In this document: positions 8,723 to 16,306 of the stretch, one piece after another
Layout: each line of letters begins with the position of its first letter
Numbering within the stretch: the stretch's first letter is position 1
From: Bacillus sp. A301a_S52
GTDB taxonomy: Bacteria; Bacillota; Bacilli; Bacillales; Salisediminibacteriaceae
Assembly (NCBI GenBank): GCA_024701455.1
Contig: JABXYP010000001.1
Location: 3,724,001 to 3,788,000 of the forward strand
DNA length: 64,000 nt
Direction: 5' to 3'
Notes under the pieces: model-generated
What the model saw: the letters and a program-made list of their open reading frames with translations, nothing else
Told to the model about the DNA's origin: nothing
The model's database searches: none
Program-made: the position numbers and the translations under genes

Positions 8723-8767
8723 TTGACTTTATCGATTACCTAATTTACCTTTAAGGAAGCGCTTTCT
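8723..8767 (+). promoter_or_regulatory. GH5 mannanase promoter region with palindromic operator
   Basis: TTGACT (8723-8728) is a plausible -35. TTACCTTTAA (8745-8754) and the palindrome-centred AGGAAGCGCTTTCT (8754-8767) follow. The latter is a weak cre match (three mismatches) but a good LacI-family half-site pair. The gap 8565-8910 otherwise holds the two divergent promoters and an AT-rich tract. Confidence 0.45.
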
Positions 8768-8910
8768 TTTTGTCATTTTGAAAGATTAGATTAAAAGGCT
8801 TGGTCACTTGAGCCTACTTCAGCTTCTTGATTATCTGAAGAACGGCCCGAAAGGAGGATTGTGACTTGTCACTCAGATAATATAAATGACCCACAAGGAG
8901 GAGTAATAAC

Positions 8911-10392
8911 ATGAAAAAAAAGTTATCACAGATTTATCATTTAATTATTTGCACACTTATAATAAGTGTGGGAATAATGGGGATTACAACGTCCCCATCA
9001 GAAGCAAGTTCAGGCTTTTATGTTGATGGCAATACGTTATATGACGCAAATGGGCAGCCCTTTGTCATGAGAGGTATTAACCATGGACATGCTTGGTATA
9101 AAGACACCGCTTCAACAGCTATTCCTGCCATTGCAGAGCAAGGCGCCAACACGATACGTATTGTTTTATCAGATGGCGGTCAATGGGAAAAAGACGACAT
9201 TGACACCGTTCGTGAAGTCATTGAGCTTGCGGAGCAAAATAAAATGGTGGCTGTCGTTGAAGTTCATGATGCCACGGGCCGCGATTCGCGCAGTGATTTA
9301 AATCGAGCCGTTGATTATTGGATAGAAATGAAAGATGCGCTTATCGGTAAAGAAGATACGGTTATTATTAACATTGCAAACGAATGGTATGGCAGTTGGG
9401 ATGGCTCAACTTGGGCTGATGGCTACATTGATGTCATTCCGAAGCTTCGCGATGCCGGCTTAACACACACCTTAATGGTTGATGCCGCAGGATGGGGGCA
9501 ATATCCGCAATCTATTCATGATTACGGACAAGATGTGTTTAATGCAGATCCGTTAAAAAATACGATGTTCTCCATCCATATGTATGAGTATGCTGGTGGT
9601 GATGCTAACACTGTTAGATCAAATATTGATAGAGTCATAGATCAAGACCTTGCTCTCGTAATAGGTGAATTCGGTCATAGACATACTGATGGCGATGTTG
9701 ATGAAGATACAATTCTTAGTTATTCTGAAGAAACTGGCACAGGCTGGCTCGCTTGGTCTTGGAAAGGCAACAGTACCGAATGGGACTATTTAGACCTTTC
9801 AGAAGACTGGGCTGGTCACCATTTAACTGACTGGGGGAATGGGATTGTCCACGGAGCCGATGGCTTACAGGAAACCTCCAAACCATCCACCGTATTTATA
9901 GATGATAACGGTGGTCACCCTGAACCGCCAACTGCGACTACCTTGTATGACTTTGAAGGAAGCACACAAGGGTGGCATGGAAGCAACGTGACCGGTGGCC
10001 CTTGGTCCGTAACTGAATGGGGTGCTTCAGGTAACTACTCTTTAAAAGCCGATGTAAATTTAACCTCAAATTCTTCACATGAACTATATAATGAACAAAG
10101 TCGTAATCTACACGGATACTCTCAGCTCAACGCAACCGTTCGCCATGCCAATTGGGGAAATCCCGGTAATGGTATAAATGCAAGACTTTACGTAAAGACG
10201 GGTTCTGATTATACGTGGTATAGTGGTCCTTTTACACGTATCAATAGCTCCAACTCAGGTACAACGTTATCTTTTGATTTAAACAACATCGAAAATAGTC
10301 ATCATGTTAGGGAAATAGGCGTGCAATTTTCAGCGGCAGATAATAGCAGCGGTCAAACTGCTCTCTACGTTGATAACGTTACTTTAAGATAG
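8911..10392 (+). CDS. manA: Secreted GH5 endo-beta-1,4-mannanase with C-terminal CBM
   Basis: 493 residues. A signal peptide ends at about residue 32 (SEA before SSGFYVDG). The GH5 (subfamily 8 type) catalytic domain spans about 33-330, with acid/base Glu158 in IINIANEWYG and nucleophile Glu253 in VIGEFGH. A beta-sandwich domain from about 345 (TLYDFEGSTQGWHGS onward) resembles the CBM59-type module of alkaline mannanases. Length and sequence match what I recall of the Bacillus sp. N16-5 / B. agaradhaerens enzymes. It cuts mannan outside the cell into oligosaccharides for the importer. The SD AAGGAGGAG lies seven bases before ATG. It is monocistronic, with a terminator at 10409-10447. Confidence 0.95.
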   Translation: MKKKLSQIYHLIICTLIISVGIMGITTSPSEASSGFYVDGNTLYDANGQPFVMRGINHGHAWYKDTASTAIPAIAEQGANTIRIVLSDGGQWEKDDIDTVREVIELAEQNKMVAVVEVHDATGRDSRSDLNRAVDYWIEMKDALIGKEDTVIINIANEWYGSWDGSTWADGYIDVIPKLRDAGLTHTLMVDAAGWGQYPQSIHDYGQDVFNADPLKNTMFSIHMYEYAGGDANTVRSNIDRVIDQDLALVIGEFGHRHTDGDVDEDTILSYSEETGTGWLAWSWKGNSTEWDYLDLSEDWAGHHLTDWGNGIVHGADGLQETSKPSTVFIDDNGGHPEPPTATTLYDFEGSTQGWHGSNVTGGPWSVTEWGASGNYSLKADVNLTSNSSHELYNEQSRNLHGYSQLNATVRHANWGNPGNGINARLYVKTGSDYTWYSGPFTRINSSNSGTTLSFDLNNIENSHHVREIGVQFSAADNSSGQTALYVDNVTLR

Positions 10393-10408
10393 AATTAGCA
10401 CGATCACA

Positions 10409-10447
10409 TAAGGTGTGCTTCATTGTTAAAGGGGCACACCTTACTTT
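10409..10447 (+). terminator. Intrinsic terminator after GH5 mannanase
   Basis: TAAGGTGTGC (10409-10418) pairs with GCACACCTTA (10434-10443), followed by CTTTT. The rest of the gap to 10599 shows nothing recognisable. Confidence 0.75.
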
Positions 10448-10599
10448 TAAACGGATAGTGAACTCGCTTCAGCAAGCTAAAACCCCGAGAAATCAGGTGG
10501 CGTCTCTTAAAAGTTTCCATCTACACGACGCGTTGAGATGGGGTGGGCTAGATAACCCAAAGATTAACGACACTCAATTACAACTTCTACATTGAAAAG

Positions 10600-10974
10600 C
10601 TATGACATCTTTTTTTTAACAAACGTCTGCCATTCTTTTTGCTGTCGTAACAGTGACTCGTGCAAAAACCTTAGTCGTTCTTCTGCCCCTGTAAACATTT
10701 CATCCACATTGACAGCTGACTGGATCACTGATTGAAACGTATTTAATACCATTAAAGCCTCTTTATCGTCATGAAAAATAGATTGTATTGTCATGTTTTC
10801 CTCATCATAAGGTAACAAACCGCTCGTGACACCTTTCAGCAACCGATCACCAATATCACAATCATTGTTCTTATAACATTCACTAACATACATAATAGAT
10901 TTTTCTACTTCGTTCAATAAGTCATCATACATTTTTAAAAACGTCTGTTGGGCTTCCGTTAAGTTGGCAGTCAT
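10600..10974 (-). CDS. Small helical protein, possible toxin partner 2 (TlaA/Lap-like)
   Basis: 124 residues, almost wholly alpha-helical by composition, with no signal peptide or membrane segment. Not assigned to a named family. It ends in QKEWQTFVKKKM, and the neighbouring 117-residue protein ends in NEEWIAFRKTFI, so the two share a C-terminal EWxxF motif. YKNND fits the loose YxxxD/E pattern of type VII export signals. In TslA-type lipase loci two small helical proteins bind the toxin's helical C-terminal domain and guide secretion, and I infer that role from size, order and shared motif. The gap of 170 bases to the upstream gene weakens the operon call. A fully independent function cannot be excluded. 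Confidence 0.55.
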   Translation of the reverse strand: MTANLTEAQQTFLKMYDDLLNEVEKSIMYVSECYKNNDCDIGDRLLKGVTSGLLPYDEENMTIQSIFHDDKEALMVLNTFQSVIQSAVNVDEMFTGAEERLRFLHESLLRQQKEWQTFVKKKMS

Positions 10975-11144
10975 AATATCTCACCTCAAAAAAATCTGTG
11001 TTATGTTTAGTTTATCAGACATGACGATCCAGTAATAAAGAATGACCGCTCTAAAAACGTGACGACTGAGTCAAAATGACAAATAAATAGACAGCCATAT
11101 CAGCTGTCTTTGAGAAAAAGAGTTATATATAAGACCTTTATAAT

Positions 11145-11498
11145 TTAAATAAATGTTTTACGAAACGCGATCCACTCTTCGTTGTACTCATAGATTTCCT
11201 TTCTTAATTGGATAAACTCCGTTATGACCGCTTCAGCTATTTCCCCTTTTAAATGATAGCCTAAGTGGATTAGCATGGAATCGAGCATAATCTCTATTAA
11301 ATACATTTGCGTCGTCACGTCTTGATTGACTTTGTCATTGTCTTTGATAGCCTGACTCTCACTTTCTGCATTCCTCTTAGCCCGCTTAAGAACATCATCA
11401 ATTTCATAACTTATTTTTGAATAGAGGTGGAAATCGTCATCATTTCTAATACTTTTATTACCATAATCATAACTATGTCGCCCCATTCCTGTACTCAT
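11145..11498 (-). CDS. Small helical protein, possible toxin partner 1 (TlaA/Lap-like)
   Basis: 117 residues, predicted largely helical after a polar 25-residue N-terminus. Its ATG overlaps the stop of the lipase-like toxin gene by 4 bases (ATGA), so it is translationally coupled and probably made in proportion to it. The C-terminus NEEWIAFRKTFI resembles that of the 124-residue neighbour, and YEYNE fits YxxxD/E. By analogy to TslA systems it may be a targeting partner or chaperone of the toxin's C-terminal domain. No named family was recognised. Confidence 0.6.
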   Translation of the reverse strand: MSTGMGRHSYDYGNKSIRNDDDFHLYSKISYEIDDVLKRAKRNAESESQAIKDNDKVNQDVTTQMYLIEIMLDSMLIHLGYHLKGEIAEAVITEFIQLRKEIYEYNEEWIAFRKTFI

Positions 11499-12817
11499 CC
11501 TCTTTTATTCAATTTTCCAGCTATTAGCTCATCTTCCCAATCAAACTTCTCCGCTGCCGCTTCTAATGTCAGCGCCATTTGTTGCATTTTTTGCCTCACT
11601 CGGTTATTTTTAGCCATTACTGCTTCTAAGCTGCCTGCATCATAGCATCTGTATTTTCCTTGTGAGAAATAATCCTCTTTAAACGTGTTTAACCGTCCTT
11701 GGCGCGGATCACCGTACGAACCAATTTCCACATTAATTTGATTTAATTCACTCTCCGCCTGCTCAAACACACCTTTTAAACTTGACTCTGCATCTTCTTC
11801 TACCTGTTCATGTAAAGACATAGCTTTCGTTAAATTTGGAAAAAACTCGTTTTTTAACAAACTTACAAACTCTAAATAATGCGCTTTATCGAAAACAATG
11901 TCGGAAGCACCCAAGCCACCTCTCGTAAAAGACACCTCATTTAAATTGAACACATCAATTAACGAGCCATCTAAGGCTCTAAACCCACCGTTGGAATGTT
12001 TTCTAAAAATACCATGTCTATTAGAATATAAGCCATCTTTTATCCAATCAGGGAGTTCACGCGTCATATTATCTACCTCTAGAGTATCCATATAATGAAT
12101 TTTAAATGGGTAGCCTAACATAGAGGTAGCATTTATTCCATATGTTCCTCGATGGCGCAAACGTCGTTCAAACCCTGCGACTTCATTATCATAAATAAAC
12201 ACATTAATATTGTCATAGTAACCATCTATTGACACATAGTCACGAAATTCCTTATCGAAAGAGGTAGGGTTATAAGCATTGACTTGAATATCTGGATAAA
12301 CCATTCCTACTTGAATCGCCACTTTTCCAGCCATCGAATGCCCGTCTAGTGTTATCTCAGCATCCGGATATTTCTCCTTGATGTCGCCAATATAGGCAAT
12401 GACGTCTTCAGTATAATCAAATGCTCTATCATTATCAGGAAAAAGAGTTTGTTGGATATCCATAGGGCTAAATGGATCCGTCCCAGGCAGAACAACAACA
12501 ATTTCGTCTGGGTCAGAAGGGTTCCCCCTCGTAATCGCATTAATGTGATTATCTGTTTCAACCTCAAATCCATACCCACGACTTGACGCAACAGCTGTTG
12601 TGTTGAGCGTTTGAGGGACGTTATCAACAAATTGAATAGTCTCATCTTCTAACATGCTCCGATACTTCAGTAACATACGTTCCTCAACTAATTCCACACT
12701 TGTTCCAAAATCATTTGCAATTTCTTCTGCTTCATAGCTTATTTTCATGCCAATAAGCTGATGCTCTGCTTCTGAAAATGACTCATCCCTTACATAAGTA
12801 TCGCCTTGCAAGTTCAT
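11495..12817 (-). CDS. Lipase-like putative antibacterial toxin with helical C-terminus (TslA-like)
   Basis: 440 residues. The N-terminal two-thirds look like a class-3-lipase-type alpha/beta hydrolase: SEAEHQLIGMKISYEAEEIA helix, VVVLPGTDPF (about 106-116), and the nucleophile elbow LDGHSMAG with Ser161, followed by VNAYNPTSFD. From about 330 the chain is charged and helical (HYLEFVSLLKNEF, then EQVEEDAESSLKGVFEQAE), with no catalytic motif. There is no Sec signal peptide. A catalytic N-terminus with a helical C-terminus is the reverse of LXG toxins and matches the type VII lipase toxin TslA. The SD GAGGGGG lies directly after the stop of the upstream membrane protein, 12 bases away. Toxicity and secretion route are inferred; an intracellular lipase is the alternative. 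Confidence 0.65.
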   Translation of the reverse strand: MNLQGDTYVRDESFSEAEHQLIGMKISYEAEEIANDFGTSVELVEERMLLKYRSMLEDETIQFVDNVPQTLNTTAVASSRGYGFEVETDNHINAITRGNPSDPDEIVVVLPGTDPFSPMDIQQTLFPDNDRAFDYTEDVIAYIGDIKEKYPDAEITLDGHSMAGKVAIQVGMVYPDIQVNAYNPTSFDKEFRDYVSIDGYYDNINVFIYDNEVAGFERRLRHRGTYGINATSMLGYPFKIHYMDTLEVDNMTRELPDWIKDGLYSNRHGIFRKHSNGGFRALDGSLIDVFNLNEVSFTRGGLGASDIVFDKAHYLEFVSLLKNEFFPNLTKAMSLHEQVEEDAESSLKGVFEQAESELNQINVEIGSYGDPRQGRLNTFKEDYFSQGKYRCYDAGSLEAVMAKNNRVRQKMQQMALTLEAAAEKFDWEDELIAGKLNKRG

Positions 12818-12829
12818 GCTTTATCCCCC

Positions 12830-13582
12830 TCACGGAACCCTTAACATCTTATATATTCCTTCACTTTCACCGGTAGATAAGTCTTTTACACCAATTTCTA
12901 TGTAATAAGTTCCCTGTGTAAGTAACACCTTTAACTCTTCTTCAATTTCAGACGCTTCTTCTTCATCAATCCCTTCTTTTTTGCCAACAATTCGAATATG
13001 TGTATCTAAACGTGTAAGTTTATCTAAATTTGTTTCAATATAAGTCTTTAAGTCTTCCAAATCGTCACCACTTTTATATGCTTCTCTAATCTCCTCGTTT
13101 ATTTGTGAATTTAGGCCTAGGTTTGTTCTGAAGTACTCTATTTCCCCCCCACCAGGCCTCAGTGGATCTTCTATCCCTAGTGAATTAAGATAATCTATTG
13201 TCGGTGCAAGCTCTTCATAGCGTGCTTGTAAGTATAATTCATCAAAAACAGTGGTTATAATAAATTCTTTTGGATCACTTAAAAATAACGAATCTGGATT
13301 TCCCTTCAAATCAATAAAAAAATATGGTTCTCCATAATAATGAAAAAATACTCTAAATTCTTCTTCACCAGTGGGGTATTTTCGTGGGTCACCTATACTT
13401 TCCACATCCACCTTATCCGGATCCAACTTGTACCTTGCCACATACCTTTTCACATTCTCTTCAATTTCTTCTCTATTTCTCTCTGACCAGTCACCGAAAT
13501 CATTATTCATCAAAATCACTCCCCCTAACAGTAACAAAACAAGGGGTATTGCCCCTAAGATAACGCGCTTTTTATTTTTCAA
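12830..13582 (-). CDS. Membrane-anchored protein, putative immunity factor, paralogue A
   Basis: 250 residues with one N-terminal membrane anchor (VILGAIPLVLLLLGGVILM, no lipobox Cys) and an exported-looking soluble domain. The start codon is TTG with AAGGGG upstream. It is about two-thirds identical by eye to paralogues B and C, most strongly in the anchor, SERNREEIEENVKRYVARYK and the YKSGDDLEDLK segment. It lies 12 bases before the intact toxin gene, the usual place for an immunity gene. TslA-type toxins are neutralised by lipoproteins of family DUF1672; the length and layout here recall those, but I cannot confirm homology, and these copies use a membrane helix rather than a lipid. Confidence 0.6.
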   Translation of the reverse strand: MKNKKRVILGAIPLVLLLLGGVILMNNDFGDWSERNREEIEENVKRYVARYKLDPDKVDVESIGDPRKYPTGEEEFRVFFHYYGEPYFFIDLKGNPDSLFLSDPKEFIITTVFDELYLQARYEELAPTIDYLNSLGIEDPLRPGGGEIEYFRTNLGLNSQINEEIREAYKSGDDLEDLKTYIETNLDKLTRLDTHIRIVGKKEGIDEEEASEIEEELKVLLTQGTYYIEIGVKDLSTGESEGIYKMLRVP

Positions 13583-13720
13583 ATGATTTTCCCCTTTCTA
13601 GAACATGTGAGGGATACCGTTACGACTTTCCTATGTATTAAACTTTGTCACTTTATACATGAAGAACATTCCTTGTTTTTCAATTGTAATCTGATAATGT
13701 AAAAGATTTCAATACTATTA

Positions 13721-13944
13721 TTAAAAATTAAGCAATAGCACCTAAATATAGGTGTAGGTCTAAAGGATTATTTAATGGTAGGGGATTACTCGTTGTGATG
13801 AGGTATTGAGGGACATCGTCAACAAACTCAATCGATTGCATTCGCCTGATTTTCTGATCGATAACTGACCTTCATTCCTAAAAGTTGATGTTCCGCTTCT
13901 GAAAATGACTCATCATTTGAATAGGTAGAACCTTCTAAGTTCAT
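13721..13944 (-). pseudogene. Truncated, frameshifted 5' remnant of toxin gene
   Basis: An ATG at 13944 with SD AAGGGAGG opens 38 codons (MNLEGSTY, then DESFSEAEHQLLGMK) matching the toxin N-terminus, then a TGA at 13828. After a frame change, EFVDDVPQYLITTSNP continues the match and ends at a stop near 13721. The catalytic part is missing. It follows paralogue B by 11 bases, as the intact toxin follows paralogue A. Confidence 0.7.
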
Positions 13945-13955
13945 GTGTACCTCCC

Positions 13956-14708
13956 TTATGGAACTCTTATCATTTTGAATAAACCTTTACTTTCACCAGT
14001 TGATATATCTCTCACGCCAATTTGCACGTAATAAGTTGAGCTTGGAAGCAGTTTTTTTAACTCTTTTTCAATTTCAGATGCTTCGGCCTCGGATATCCCT
14101 TCTTTGTTTCCTATGATTTCTATGTTTGTGTCTAGCCTTACAATTTCATCCAAATTTATTTCGATATACTCCTTTATTTCTTCCAAATCATCGCCGCTTT
14201 TATATGCCGCTCTAATCTCCTCGTTTATTTGTGAATTAATTCCTACATCAGTCTGGAAATACTGGATCTTTTCCCCCTCTGGACGAAGTGGATCGATTAT
14301 TCCTTTTGAATTTAAATATTCTATTACTGGAGAGAGTTCCTCATAGCGTGCTTGTAAGTATAGCTCACTAAAAACTCGCGATGCTATACGTTCTTCTCGA
14401 TCAATAATAGATAATGTGTCTGGGCTCCCCCACAAGTACATCGCAAAATATGGATCTCCATTATAATAAAAATAAATTCCGAATTCCTCTTCACCTGTCG
14501 GGTATTTCCTCGGATTACCTATCGTAACAATTTCCACTTTATCAGGATCTAACTTGTACCTTGCCACATATCTTTTTACATTCTCTTCAATTTCTTCTCG
14601 ATTTCTCTCTGACCAGTTACCGAAACCATTGTTCATCCAGATCACTCCCACTAACAATAGCAAAACAAGGGGTATTGCCCCTAAGATAACACGCTTTTTA
14701 TTTTTCAA
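13956..14708 (-). CDS. Membrane-anchored protein, putative immunity factor, paralogue B
   Basis: 250 residues, a tandem paralogue of the proteins at 12830 and 15128. The same membrane anchor (about residues 6-26) and TTG start with AAGGGG are present. The middle, about residues 75-115, is the most diverged part among the three copies, as expected if that face meets different toxins. Its partner gene is now only the remnant at 13721-13944, so it may act as an orphan immunity protein against toxins of other strains. Function inferred from position. Confidence 0.55.
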   Translation of the reverse strand: MKNKKRVILGAIPLVLLLLVGVIWMNNGFGNWSERNREEIEENVKRYVARYKLDPDKVEIVTIGNPRKYPTGEEEFGIYFYYNGDPYFAMYLWGSPDTLSIIDREERIASRVFSELYLQARYEELSPVIEYLNSKGIIDPLRPEGEKIQYFQTDVGINSQINEEIRAAYKSGDDLEEIKEYIEINLDEIVRLDTNIEIIGNKEGISEAEASEIEKELKKLLPSSTYYVQIGVRDISTGESKGLFKMIRVP

Positions 14709-14894
14709 ATGATTTTCCCCTTTCTAGAACATGTGAGGGATACCGTTACGACTAATCTATGTATCTATACTTTGTCTTTTTATACAGGAAGAACATTCCT
14801 CATTTTTCAATTGTAATCTTACAATGTAAAATATTTAAATACTATTATTAAAAATTAAGCCATAGCACCTAAATAAAGGGTTAGATCTAAAGGA

Positions 14895-15125
14895 TTAGGG
14901 ATTACTCGTTGTGTTGAGCTTTTGAGGGACGTTATCAACAAATTGAATAGTGTCATCTTCTAACATTCTTTGATACTCAAGTAACATTTGACGTTTAGCT
15001 TCTTCTTCATCCATTATCTCGTTTGCGATTTCTTCTGCCTCGTAGCTTATTTTCATGCCAATAAGCTGGTGCTCCGCCTCTGAAAAGGACTCTGACCTTA
15101 CATTTTGATTGTATTCCAAATTCAC
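14895..15125 (-). pseudogene. 76-codon 5' fragment of toxin gene, frame still open
   Basis: GTG at 15125 with SD GAGGAG inside the end of paralogue C. SESFSEAEHQLIGMKISYEA and TIQFVDNVPQKLNTT match the toxin N-terminus almost exactly, then the frame stops after TSNP. The lipase core is absent. The cut point is the same as in the 13721-13944 remnant, so the truncation happened before the module was duplicated. It could still be translated as a short peptide. Confidence 0.65.
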
Positions 15126-15127
15126 GC

Positions 15128-15889
15128 TTATCTCTCCTCATGGATTGTTAACGTTTTAAAAAGCCCTTCACTCTCGCCAGTCGATAAGTCTTTCACACCA
15201 ATCCGTGCATAATAAGTTGAACGAGGAAGCAGTGCTTTTAATTCTGCTTCAATTTCAGAAGCTTCTGTTTCATCTATTCCTTCTTTAGTTCCAACAATAT
15301 CTATACCTGCCTCTAACCATTTAATTTTATCGAGGTTTATTTCAATATAAGTTTTTAGGTCTTCCAAGTCATCGCCGCTTTTATATGCCTCTCTAATTTC
15401 ATCGTTAATTTGTGAATTAATTCCTATATCTGTTTGGAAATACTGAATTTTATCCCCCTCAGGTCTCAATGGATCTTCTATTCCCTGCGACTTAAGATAA
15501 GCTATTGCCGGCTCTAATTCATCATAACGTGCTTGTAAATAAAGCTCATTAAAAACTCTTATAGCTATATCATCTTTTCGATCAATAATCGATAATGTAT
15601 TTGGATTCCCTTTCAAATACGTTGCAAAATATGGGTCACCATAATAACGAATAAACACTCTAAATTCCTCTTCACCTGTGGGGTATTTCTGTGGATTACC
15701 TATTGTAACAATTTCCACTTTATCTTGATCCAACTTGTACCTCGCTACAAAAAATTTCACATTCTCTTCAATTTCTTCTCGATTTCTCTCCGACCAGTCA
15801 CCGAAACCATTGTTCATCCAGATCACTCCCACTAACAGTAATAACATAAGGAGTATGGCCCCTAAAATAATGCGTTTTTTATGTTTCAC
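15128..15889 (-). CDS. Membrane-anchored protein, putative immunity factor, paralogue C
   Basis: 253 residues, first gene of the tandem array. It starts at GTG (MKHKKRIILGAILLMLLLL) with GGAAG upstream. Anchor and domain layout match paralogues A and B; the C-terminus differs (TLTIHEER). Its stop is two bases from the start of the 76-codon toxin fragment. A dispersed repeat (15925-16085) lies directly upstream. Putative immunity role as for the other copies; no family was recognised with confidence. Confidence 0.55.
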   Translation of the reverse strand: MKHKKRIILGAILLMLLLLVGVIWMNNGFGDWSERNREEIEENVKFFVARYKLDQDKVEIVTIGNPQKYPTGEEEFRVFIRYYGDPYFATYLKGNPNTLSIIDRKDDIAIRVFNELYLQARYDELEPAIAYLKSQGIEDPLRPEGDKIQYFQTDIGINSQINDEIREAYKSGDDLEDLKTYIEINLDKIKWLEAGIDIVGTKEGIDETEASEIEAELKALLPRSTYYARIGVKDLSTGESEGLFKTLTIHEER

Positions 15890-15924
15890 GGCATGTTCTT
15901 CCTTTCCCTATAGAATGGCACTTC

Positions 15925-16085
15925 ATAAAACGAACTTTCAATCAGTGAGAGTTTTCGCTCTTCTCCCACTGATTCGTAGTTAAGTGAATCAGGATATTAG
16001 CGTCCGTTACCTCCCGCATAAATAGCTTTAGCTCTCCTCTTTATTTTGAGATGGGGGTTTTACAGACGGTTATCAGTGATAAAAG
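15925..16085 (+). repeat. Dispersed intergenic repeat, copy 2 (near full length)
   Basis: Contains all blocks of the element: AAACGAACTTTCAATCAGTG, a hairpin with CTCCCACTGATT, AGTGAATCAGGATATTAG, CGTCCGTTACCTCCCGC, CTCTTTATTTTGAG, and the closing ACAGACGGTTATCAGTGATA. One of the two most complete copies, so useful for defining ends. Confidence 0.8.
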
Positions 16086-16255
16086 TGCCGAGTTTTTAGG
16101 TATAATATTCCTCATTATAAAGTAACTGGCTATGATGCTACAATGTAAACAGAAGAAATGAGTCGTTTCCCCTAAACGACAAAGCAGGTCGAAAGAATCA
16201 CTTTGATGCCTTTTTCTCTTTCGTGTCTAAGTCAATGTTAGGTGCCATCACATAT

Positions 16256-16291
16256 AAAGCCGCTTCAGAAACGAATTTCTGAAGCGGCTTT
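16256..16291 (-). terminator. Terminator after xylB
   Basis: A perfect 16-bp stem, AAAGCCGCTTCAGAAA (16256-16271) with TTTCTGAAGCGGCTTT (16276-16291), and a 4-base loop, 15 bases past the xylB stop. The U-tract on the minus strand is short. Bases 16086-16255 hold no recognisable gene. Confidence 0.8.
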
Positions 16292-16306
16292 ACTATAGTT
16301 TTCACA

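Noticed and set aside
10413..10595. 60-codon plus-strand frame after the mannanase
   Set aside because: Starts inside the mannanase terminator and has no recognisable features.
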